Source: Globodera rostochiensis (Eukaryota > Nematoda > Chromadorea > Rhabditida > Heteroderidae). Taken from it: a stretch of DNA of 64,000 nucleotides. The stretch covers positions 541,472 through 605,471 of the forward strand of contig JAEVLN010000031.1 in NCBI GenBank assembly GCA_018350325.1, read 5' to 3'. The notes under the pieces were generated by a model. It was not told where the DNA came from and ran no database searches. It saw only the letters and a program-made list of their open reading frames with translations. The translations under genes and the position numbers were made by a program. The number at the start of each line of letters is the position of its first letter. Position 1 is the first letter of the stretch. This document shows, piece after piece, positions 55,827 to 64,000 of the stretch.

Positions 55827-56773
55827 TAGAGCTGTTCGAGACTTGGAATTTACCGAGACTCGAGAGTCGAGACCGAGACCGAGAAATAACACCGAGACTC
55901 GAGACCGAGACCGAGAAATGACCCCGAGACTCGAGACCGAGATCGAGACCCAAAAAAACCGAGAAATTTGTCGAAAATTTTTTATTTTAAGCTCCAAAAT
56001 TTTAAATAAATAGTTTTACACTTCGCGACATATTTAAATTCCCATTTTTATTTCTGGAACGCTTTTTGTCCGATGGTCCAGCCCATCGGAACCGCCGGGG
56101 AAAGAATTTTTAAAAAAAAGTTCAATTTAGGAGTGTATTTTCAAGGGGTTTTATTGCATTTTTTTTGTTTGAAATTTTCAAAAAAAAATTTTTTCGCGAA
56201 TTCTGCTTAACTTTTGGTGGGGGGTCGGCGGTGCCGATAGGCGCCGCCGAGAAAATTTTGAATTTTAGACTCTATTTGTGAAGAGATTTGCTACCAAATT
56301 TAGAATGCGGTAATTTTTTGAAGCTTTAGTGATTAATTAGGAAATATGCTTAGTTTGCAAAAAAATTTACCATTTTATAAGGGTTACTGGGTGATGTTTT
56401 TTGTTGTTCGACTAAGAATCAGTAAAAAGGAGTATATAATTATCAATTTAAATGCAGAAAAATTCATTTCACCAGCGGGACTAGAAACTTATAGAGTAAG
56501 GAACACAGAATTTAACCACTGCGCCATACGCTCAGTCTATGCCGAAAGTTGACAAAGTATTAAAGGATTTCTAAAATCATTGTGTATTTTCAAATCTTTC
56601 AAACACATACTTTTCTTTAATGACTCTCACCAAAAATGCCATCTTTACCAGTGCAAAAAAGTCTCGTTTTCCGAGACTAAAAACCCGAGAGTCGAGACCG
56701 AGACCGAGACCCAAAAAAAAACCGAGAAATTTCTCGGTTCGAGACTCGAGACCGAGACTCTCGAACAGCTCTA
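55827..56773. mobile_element. hAT-like MITE, TAGAGCTGTTCGAGA ends
   Basis: The ends TAGAGCTGTTCGAGA and TCTCGAACAGCTCTA flank GAGACCGAGACC-type sub-terminal repeats, with an exact 8-bp duplication CTAATGAC (55819-55826, 56774-56781). The cargo is a GC hairpin (56224-56251) and, on the minus strand, a tRNA-like module with A box TGGCGCAGTGG (56516-56526) and B box GTTTCTAGTCCC (56477-56488). This is the same order as in the other cargo-bearing elements. Confidence 0.9.
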
Positions 56774-56957
56774 CTAATGACACCTTTTTCTTTGCTTTTT
56801 AATAAGAAGTTTCAATCATTTTGTTTAGCTGCTTCTTCAAATTTAAAATAAACATTTCAAGCAATTAATTTGCCAAATTGGAAATTACCCAATTATATGC
56901 GAGAGGAAAATATAAATGAGTTACGGCAGCAAAACGTCAAAAGTGAGTGAGTGATGA

Positions 56958-57850
56958 GTATAGTCCGGATTTATATGGACTAAAAACCTCCAAAACATGA
57001 CTAATTTGTTAGACCCCAATAAAAAAATTTGGTAAATTCTCGGTCTTTGGTGATGCATTTTGGGGGGTAAGGACAACTCGGCAGTGGACAACTCGGCACT
57101 GGACAACTCGGCAGTGAGGACAACTCGGCACAGGACAACTCGGCAGTGGAAATAATAAAATCAACAATGCAATTCACCAAATTTTTGAACTTTTTAAAAT
57201 ATATTCAACAACATCAATTTCTTCAAAATTATGCAATTCACCAAATATTTTGAATTTTTATGAGTTCGAATAAGGCATTTGACACAATCCTAGTAGGGTG
57301 TTTAAAATAATGTGCAGATGGGTAAAGACCCCCCCCCCCCGCCCGCCCTCCCTTTCTCCCTTCAGAGAGGCGCCTCTAACAAAAGGTGATTTTTTGGGCA
57401 GCCGAAGACGAATATTTTCTTACAAAAGCACCAACTTCACTAGCTTTGCGAAAATCAAACAATGAATGCATTTAAGAAAATTGATGTTGTTGAATATATT
57501 TTAAAAATTCAAAAATTTGGTGAATTGCATTGTTGATTTTATTATTTCCACTGCCGAGTTGTCCTGTGCCGAGTTGTCCTCACTGCCGAGTTGTCCGGTG
57601 CCGAGTTGTCCCACTGCCGAGTTGTCCAGTGCCGAGTTGTCCACTGCCGAGTTGTACGCGCGCCGCATTTTGGTCCAAGAAAAATTTGAAAATTTTTGAA
57701 TTTAAGAGTGCATATTTATTTTTATTGCATTTTTCTTAAGGAATTTTCACAAAAACTCCGAATTTTTCTTGACAAACCAAAAAGGCCTGGATTTATTCTC
57801 AAAAAGCCAAAATATGGATTTATATGGACTAAAAAGTCGCTCTAATTCTA
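56958..57850. mobile_element. Decayed MITE of the 12476 family hosting a foldback insert
   Basis: The outer parts (56958-57055 and 57665-57850) match the interior phrases of the 12476-13131 family (GATTTATATGGACTAAAAA and its like). The foldback element 57062-57657 interrupts it. Confidence 0.5.
57062..57657. mobile_element. Foldback-like element with GGACAACTCGGCA tandem arms
   Basis: Left arm 57070-57230 and right arm 57478-57655 are inverted. Their outer parts are five to seven tandem units of GGACAACTCGGCAGT; their inner parts are unique (for example AATGCAATTCACCAAATTT). The 9-mer GCATTTTGG lies outside both ends (57053-57061 and 57663-57671), compatible with a 9-bp duplication. The core (57231-57477) has no gene. 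Confidence 0.75.
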
Positions 57851-57879
57851 ATAAAATGAAATGCTTTCATTTTCATTGT

Positions 57880-58435
57880 CCAACTGCACGCCAACATTCT
57901 ATGAAATTTTGAAAGTGGCGAAGAAATTTGGCGAATTTTGAACTTATTAAAGACGATGCCAAGAAATATGAAATATGGCTGCTATTGGAGCAAATGACGA
58001 CGGGGAACAAAATTCAAAAATTGAATCAATTGTAACTAATAATTTAACAACGTTTTCAGAAATATATATTTCAAAAAATATTTCTTAAACTTCTAATTTT
58101 GTCTAGAATGCAACAAATAAAAACCGCAAATGTTGGCATTAATGAAAAGCACGGTGCCAAATGATTGCCTAACTGCGGTTTTGGAAGTTGTCTGTTCTGA
58201 TGTAAAGATTTGTGGTCCCTTTGGAGCCGAAAAGACGGTCAATTATTTAGAGAAATTCGATGGGACTTTGATCTGATCGATGTGACTAAAGCAATTTTCA
58301 GGATTTATAACAGCGATTGTTGTCATTTTTAAATTCTCTAAACTAACCTTATCTAATGCGTTCAAATCCGATCACTTTGCTTGGAAGTGGTTTTAATGGA
58401 ATTGGCAGCCGACGCTCGAATTTAATGCATTTGAC
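57880..58435. other. No gene resolved; short coding-like stretch
   Basis: A plus frame around 58148-58276 (STVPNDCLTAVLEVVCSD..., ending FDGTLI) has gene-like composition but no splice pair or recognised family. Confidence 0.2.
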
Positions 58436-58606
58436 TAGGGTTGTTTCCCGACCCCTGGGGGCGGGAAGGTCGGGGACAAAATCCCCGACTAAAAATCGAG
58501 GGTTTTCCACGCAAAAATCCCGAAAAATTCAAAGGTCGGGATTGGGGCCGAAAACCCCGACCAAAAAAAGTCGGGGACGGGGAGCAAGACGGGGGGAACA
58601 ACCCTA
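58436..58606. mobile_element. hAT-like MITE, TAGGGTTGTTTCCCGACC ends
   Basis: The ends TAGGGTTGTTTCCCG and the partly matching GGGGGAACAACCCTA flank GGTCGGGGA repeats. Flanks CATTTGAC and CATTTGAG match at 7 of 8. Confidence 0.75.
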
Positions 58607-59775
58607 CATTTGAGCAATTTCTGTCAGTTGAACGATGATTTAACAATTGACCCAATATTCCTTCAATTTTCATAAATTTTTTCAATAACATTTTCAAAAA
58701 GTTAAATACTATTCAAGCAAATTTTTGCTCTACAAATAGTTTTTCCAGCGTCATACATAAATTCTTTGTTTAAGTCGAATCGGTTAGCTTTTGCTTTTGT
58801 AAGCTTCTACTCATTGAATGCTTTCGAATAAAAAAAAGTTTTGACACCTAAAATTTTGGAGAAAATTTTAAAAAACCCCAGACCCCGACCGATTTAAGTA
58901 ACCGCGACCCCGCAATTCTCAACCTCGACGTCTCGGGTGACCAACCCTAATTTCAATGTCTAGAAGAGACCAATTATGGACTCCAATCCATACCTTTTTG
59001 CACTTGGTTCATTTTTTAATTTTTAGAGAATCAAGTGGGATTTTTTTTCAGTAAAAGTCTCCGAAAAACACGGCGCTTCACTTTTTGTCAAAATGTGGAA
59101 AGCGAATTAAGCATCTTGCGCGTCTTCGTTCAACTTTTTTCGGCATCCATCCGGAATTGGTTTGTAGGCGTCAATGCATTCAACAGCTCCTCAAGTTCTA
59201 AAGGCCATTTGGCTACAAAAGTCCGAGATTGGCGCGTAAATTCTGGAAAATAAAAAATGCCATTTATATCGTTAGAAGTTAATTAATAGCACCTATATTT
59301 TCTCTGTGACTGTGTTGCCCCACTGAACTGGCTGAAAATTGCGTGACCAAAGAAGACTTGATTTGGTAGATGCCCAGTAGCAGCATCGAACCAGAATCGC
59401 CCTTAAATATGTTTGAAGTCCAGCCGAGAAGCCAAACAGATGGGTTCTGTCGAAATACCAGCTTCACTCTGGAAGGTATGGGTAATGAAATTTTGTTGCA
59501 ATTTTATATGGCCAATAAATCATGCCTTGATTAACCCAAAATCATAGGCAAATTGTTGGGCATCCCCACTGTTGGGATCGAAGGTTGAATGAACCCAAAA
59601 CTTTGTAACTGAGTAGCTCCAGCCAAGTCGATAAAGCTTCAATTTGTCGTATTCGTATTAGATGAACAACTCTTTTTTTTGGCCAGTTAGGTTGTCATGG
59701 TACAGAAAAAAAATGGTGTACAGACAGTGGCCGACGTCAGAAAAAAATCTGATCGTAAAACACAGAATTTAATAA
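58607..59775. other. Possible decayed coding segments, unresolved
   Basis: Two stretches look coding-like: plus 59050-59253 and minus 59467-59310 (QNPSVWLLGWTSNIFKGDSG...). They are on opposite strands, lack consistent splice partners and match no family I know. The rest is AT-rich. Confidence 0.2.
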
Positions 59776-60251
59776 CTGTAAGGATTTGTGTGTTCCGCTG
59801 GTTGGAAGTGAACGGTTAAAACGCCTAGGGCGGGGGCAAAAGATCATCCATAAAGAAGAAGGCTAATGGGACGCCCCGGTAGCTCAGTTGGAAGAGCTGC
59901 CCACGGATTGGGTGAAGGACGTGGGTTCGAGTCCCACCCGGGGCTAACATTTTGCCTATTCTTTACTGGTAGCACCGGATGGTTGCCCAACCGTCGCCAG
60001 CGAAGCGATCGATGTGAGATCGATCGATGGACCGAGGGACCGGTCCCGTTGAGGATGGAGCTGTAAGGATTTGTGTGTTTCGCTGGTTGGAAGTGAACGG
60101 TTACAACGCCTAGGGCGGGGCAAAAGATCATCCATAAAGAAGAAGGCTAATGGGACGCCCCGGTAGCTCAGTTGGAAGAGCTGCCCACGGATTGGGTGAA
60201 GGACGTGGGTTCGAGTCCCACCCGGGGCTAACATTTTGCCTATTCTTTACT
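59776..60251 (+). repeat. Tandem tRNA-derived SINE, two copies
   Basis: Two copies start CTGTAAGGATTTGTGTGTT at 59776 and 60061 (285-bp period). Each carries a 73-nt tRNA-like block (59873-59945 and 60157-60229): acceptor GCCCCGG/CCGGGGC, D-arm GCTC...GAGC and T-arm GTGGG-TTCGAGT-CCCAC are perfect. The anticodon arm does not pair and lacks U33, so it is not a functional tRNA. Each is followed by AACATTTTGCCTATTCTTTA. A third partial tail with GGGTTCGATTCC and the same AACATTTTGCCTAT lies at 60307-60350. Confidence 0.7.
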
Positions 60252-60342
60252 TAACTATTCAAACGTGTGCGAGGAGGAGATTCAAAATTTTATGATAACA
60301 GAACAACGGGTTCGATTCCTGCTCCCGGCGCAAACATTTTGC

Positions 60343-60546
60343 CTATCTTTTACCGGGGGGGGGGGGGTACCGGCTAAACTGTGTATAATAAAGCATTTGG
60401 TTTACCCGCTGATTATCATCAATTAGACGCCTTTCGCATTTCAGCGGATAGTTCTCACTTCTTGTGGCTTCATCTCGGTGGCAGCTGGTTTGATTAAATG
60501 TTAGGACCACCGAAATAAAACAGTACACAAAACAATTAGAACGCAT
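60343..60546 (-). CDS. Small secreted-peptide candidate
   Basis: This minus-strand frame of ~67 residues begins MRSNCFVYCFISVVLTFNQT, a plausible signal peptide, followed by a charged mature part (HRDEATRSENYPLKCERRL...). It has no recognised family. Its C-terminal codons overlap a G run and SINE tail, so the end is unreliable. Longer in-frame starts exist up to 60603. Confidence 0.2.
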   Translation of the reverse strand: MRSNCFVYCFISVVLTFNQTSCHRDEATRSENYPLKCERRLIDDNQRVNQMLYYTQFSRYPPPPGKR

Positions 60547-60624
60547 TAATTTAACCAACAGTTTCTCTGAAAAAATCCGAAAATTAAATTCCATGCAATT
60601 CAAGAATGCGCTTCAGGTCTGAAT

Positions 60625-61765
60625 CCCCCCCCCCCCCCGCCCGAATCCCCCTCGCCCGAATCCCCCGGTTCGAATCCCCCCACAGCAAAAAGTGTCTCGA
60701 ATCCCCCCCAAGCCAAAAATAGTCCGAATCCCCCTCGTTCGAATCCCCCCAAGCCAAAAGTGTCTCTAATCCCCCCCCCAAGTCAAAAATGGTCCAAATC
60801 CCCCTCGTTCGAATCCCCCCAAGCCAAAAGTGTCTCGAATCCCCCCCCAAGCCAAAAATGGTCCGAATCCCCCAAATTTTTTAAAAAGCTAATTTTTTTT
60901 TTGCTATCTTTTTCCAATGTTAACTAAGTAAATCAAACATTATCGAATCCCACCAAGCCAAAACTGTCTCAAATCCCACCACTATTAAAATCAACCAAAA
61001 AAACACATTATCCAAAAATGAAAACGATGCGGTGAATTTTTCTAGAGGTTTTTTCATCGATCAAGATTATTTGGCCACCCTCCGCAAGATCAAAACATTT
61101 AAGTTTGTTAAAATTATTAATTTCTCGAACTTTTTTCCTACACTATTTTCACAAAGCCAAACTAGCAAATATTTTTGATACGATTCAAAAGCTTACATTG
61201 GGTAGAAGTTATCATCAAGCAAAGGCTAAGCGTTCTGACAAACAACAAAAGAGTTGTGGCCCGAAAAGCTGGAATTTTTTTTAAATTCTTCTTGCCATAA
61301 CTTCTTTTGGGTGGTTTTCAATCGCTTAGCCTTTGCTTGTTGATAGCTTCTCCTCATTATAAGCTTTCGAATGGTATTAAAAAATGCTGGATTTAGTTGG
61401 TTTTGCAAAAAAGTTAGTCGAAGTGGGTCCTGCGTCCGTCTTCCACCAGCCTTGATGAAGTTCGATTCTACTCGCAAACTTTAATAGCAAATAACCACCA
61501 ATTTGGCAAAAAAAATTAGCTTTTTAAAAAATTTGGGGGATTCGTGACATTTTTTGCTGTGGGGGGATTCGAACCTGGGGGATTCGGGCGTGGGGGATTC
61601 GAACGAGGGGGATTCGAGACATTTTTGGCTTGGGGGAGACTCGAACCGGGTGGATTCGAACGATGGGGATTCGGGCTGTTTTTGGCTTGGGGGGGGGGGG
61701 ATTCGAGACACATTTTGCTGTGGGGGGATTCGGACCGGGGGGGGGGGGATTCGGTCCGGTAGCCC
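60625..61765. mobile_element. Foldback-like element with GGGGGATTCGA tandem arms
   Basis: Left arm 60625-60905 and right arm 61500-61765 are inverted. Each is built of ~25-40-bp units around GAATCCCCC and AAGCCAAAA(A/G)TG. They end inwards in the same unique stretch (TTTTTTAAAAAGCTAATTTT). The 600-bp core has no supported gene. Target duplication not identified. Confidence 0.75.
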
Positions 61766-61812
61766 AAGAATGAATGTTTTTTTTATAATTTATTTTTTTA
61801 AATTTGTATTGC

Positions 61813-61890
61813 GGTGCCTAAACTTCCCGGTGCCCAAACTTGTGGTGCCCAAACTTCCCGGTGCCCAAACTTCCCGGTGCCCAAACTTCA
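61813..61890. repeat. 17-bp tandem GGTGCCCAAACTTCCC
   Basis: Five copies of GGTGCC(C/T)AAACTTCCC, with one GTGG variant. Confidence 0.9.
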
Positions 61891-62395
61891 TGTCGCCAGT
61901 GATATCTGAGGCAACATTTTTTCACAAATATGTATATGTAGTACTGACGGTGACGAACTATGGCAATGGAAGGGAATGGGAGGGGGAGGGGGGATTGGTG
62001 GGAGAAGGTTAACGTCGTTACGATGAGCAATCAACGAGTGAACGAAGGTAGTAATGTTGAAGCAAAGAATTTTAACCTCTGCTGGCTGTCTTGGAAGTGA
62101 ATGCGGACGGACGGGGACGGGAGGAGATGGGGGAAAGGGGAAAAAAGTACGGGAAAAGCGTATAGAAGAATAGTGCCGAAAAAAAATTGGCACTATTAAA
62201 ACTTTTAGAAATTATCACTGGCTAATTAGAAAAAGACAGACTTTCTAATTGGCAAGTTGCTCGTTTGGCTTACAAATTAGGTTATCTCGAGAGGAAATGG
62301 AGAACCTCTTGAAATTTTAAAATTTTTGCATTTAAATATCTTTTGGAGACCAATCTTTCTTTGAAATGGGCTAAAATTTTACTGAACAATTTTTA
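61891..62395. other. No gene recognised
   Basis: Purine-rich on the plus strand around 61960-62150. No exon with splice signals on either strand. Confidence 0.3.
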
Positions 62396-62704
62396 ATGAT
62401 TATTCCCAAAATGATAGCTCCGAAATCAGATTCTTTGGTTGGTCGGATGAAGCTGAGCACGAGCAACGGCGCGGATGTGCACTTTTTGGTGTGGGATGGA
62501 GACAAAAAAAGGCGAGTTGAGGCAATTAATAATCATTTTTGGAATGCCTTAAAAACATTTTTTTATAAATTCAAATTCTTTTAATTAAAAATAAATTATA
62601 AGGCACTTCGCTGGGTAGAGGAAAAATGCCGTCAAAATGGAAAGAGCGTTCTGGAGAACAGACGTGAAATGCTCGGCCTGGCACTCTTCAATTTGTTTTC
62701 CTAA
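62396..62704 (+). pseudogene. BTB-BACK gene remnant
   Basis: The plus frame 62414-62521 reads SDSLVGRMKLSTSNGADVHF and LVWDGDKKRR (BTB start; paralog of 55068-55168). At 62600-62704, AAG GCA CTT CGC opens ALRWVEEKCRQNGKSV and ENRREMLGLALFN, matching the BACK-region ALxWADEKCRQNG...ENRRxxLGxALF of cyst-nematode BTB proteins, then TAA. The ~150 residues normally between the two blocks are missing, so the gene is deleted and dead. Confidence 0.7.
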
Positions 62705-63002
62705 CGTGCCACAAAAGGATTTTTCTGCTGTTATTGGTGCATAGATTTTGTAAAACTTTTAAATACAAAACTTTTTTATTTATTCTTTTTAAAATACCCA
62801 ATCCACCAAAATTTGGCACTATCAAAGTTTTGAACTCCGTCTCGTCGCTTTAGACAGTTCCGTCCGGAAAATTGTTTCATAGCCCCAACAACCCAAAAAC
62901 GATCCCTCTCGCCTTTTTCCTGTTGCTGTTAGCCCGTTAAAATTTAAATTAAAAAAAAATCCTCTTCACTTAATTTTTAATACTATTTTAAATAGTGATT
63001 AA

Positions 63003-63320
63003 CTCGTTTTAAATTCACCCGGGCTCAAATTAACAAAATGGTGCTTATTTTTATGCCTCGAGATGCTAAAACTGCTTTTATATCTTGCGCTTTATTTTTA
63101 CTCTGCGCTTTAACTATGGCACGAAAAGTGATTAACAGCTTTTAAGACTTCATTTTTTTGAAAAAGCAAACCGACTAGCTTTCGAGGCCTAAGAAGAATC
63201 CTGGCTCAAATTAATGTGCATATAATTGACAAATTGGTTTATTTTTTTAGAGGTATTTTAAGCGGTTTTTTAATCTACCTACATTGAAATCAAAGAATAA
63301 AAGTCCCCACCATTGAAACC
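63003..63320. repeat. Paralog of 44657-45400 (uninterrupted form)
   Basis: CCGGGCTCAAATTAACAAAA, CTATGGCACGAAAAG and CCGACTAGCTTTCG occur in the same order as at 44657-45400. This copy lacks both the TTTCAGTGCC cluster and the MITE 44888-45249. Confidence 0.75.
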
Positions 63321-63429
63321 ATGAACTTCGATGGTAAAAAGGAAACAATTTCTAAAAAATTTTAAAATATTTCACACAATTTTTTTCCCAAATAAAAATT
63401 TGTATCATTTTTTAAAAATGACAATTTTC

Positions 63430-63525
63430 TAAAGGATTATCCGCTGACGGTTTGTCCTTCACTGGCAGATTGTCCTTCACTGACGGATTGCCCTATGACG
63501 AATTGGGCACTGACAGATTGTCCGG
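63430..63525. repeat. Degenerate CACTGACGGATTGTCC tandem
   Basis: Five or six imperfect ~16-bp units (TTCACTGACGGATTGTCC and variants) resemble in style the arm units of the foldback elements; no second arm lies within the window. Confidence 0.6.
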
Positions 63526-64000
63526 AGGCACATTCGTGGGGGGGGGGGGATTATTTATTTAAATATGTACCATTTACATTATTCGGGCCGACCATCCCAC
63601 ACACTGCATTGTCGTTCACTTTTGACCATTTTCACCGTTCACTTTCATTCTCATTCATTCAGTTTGGGCACTCGCATTTGACTCTCTCTTGACTTTGCCC
63701 AACAAATTTTGACCATTGGGATACATTTTAGTGGTCCGGTTTTGGATTTTCTTTTAAAAACATTTCGAATTGGCAATGACATTATAACAATTTTATAAAG
63801 GACGCAAAAAATCCGTAAAAATGTTCACAGTAATCTGCAAATTAATATTCATATAATTCAAAAAAGCATTTAAATTTAGAACGTAAACTGGTACACAGAG
63901 CTCCCGTTAGAAATTAATTTCCTGGAATTTTCACACTTTCCAAGCTCAATACCCGTATAAAGCCAAAGGGATGATTGTGCTGAAAATCGAAAAAGTGTCT
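63526..64000. other. No gene recognised
   Basis: AT-rich sequence with a G run at 63540-63549. A 65-codon plus frame (63495-63692) is unsupported. Confidence 0.35.

Overview
The window is eukaryotic, AT-rich, gene-poor and packed with repeats. Several signs point to a plant-parasitic cyst nematode (Globodera/Heterodera type). There are short phase-consistent introns, TTAGGC-type telomere-like repeats inside two mobile elements, an SPRY protein of the SPRYSEC/RanBPM-like kind, two BTB(-BACK) remnants of the style expanded in those worms, and a nematode-type GT14 glycosyltransferase. The species call is inference from family resemblance; no database was searched. All gene models were spliced by eye from GT-AG signals, reading phase and remembered family motifs.

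Layout. 1-2.5 kb: repeats and a MITE. 2.5-5.5 kb: multi-exon SPRY gene (+) with two MITEs and a minisatellite in its introns and a possible alternative last exon. 5.9-13.1 kb: mobile elements and repeats. 13.5-17.0 kb: last exons of a multi-membrane-span gene (-) whose last visible intron holds a nested pair of MITEs. 17.07-24.96 kb: fourteen monomers of a ~431-bp satellite, carrying a hAT-like element that was amplified with it as a ~1.82-kb higher-order repeat. 26.6-27.8 kb: a small membrane-protein gene and a decayed serpin (-). 30.5-31.4 kb: GFI-1/senseless/PAG-3-like zinc-finger gene (-). 33.3-36.3 kb: glutamine-rich gene (-), which sits downstream of a duplicated copy of the zinc-finger gene's first visible exon and can be spliced to it in frame. 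38.6-39.6 kb: adenylyl cyclase C1a remnant (-). 41.7-42.6 kb: two exons of an unidentified (+) gene. 43.9-44.1 kb: CIB-family EF-hand last exon with a 1-base frameshift. 46.2-52.1 kb: fourteen-exon GT14 glycosyltransferase model (-) with a stop codon in front of an otherwise open polyglutamine tail. 55 and 62.4 kb: BTB/BACK remnants. 57-61.8 kb: foldback elements and a tandem tRNA-derived SINE.

The strongest overall theme is mobile DNA. At least ten short elements have inverted ends and an exact 8-bp target duplication (hAT-like). Members with quite different ends carry the same internal cargo: a GC-rich hairpin and, in several cases, a tRNA-like (pol III A/B box) module. A second class has inverted arms built from short tandem units, like Drosophila Foldback elements. 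Many introns of the recognised genes hold one of these insertions or a minisatellite.
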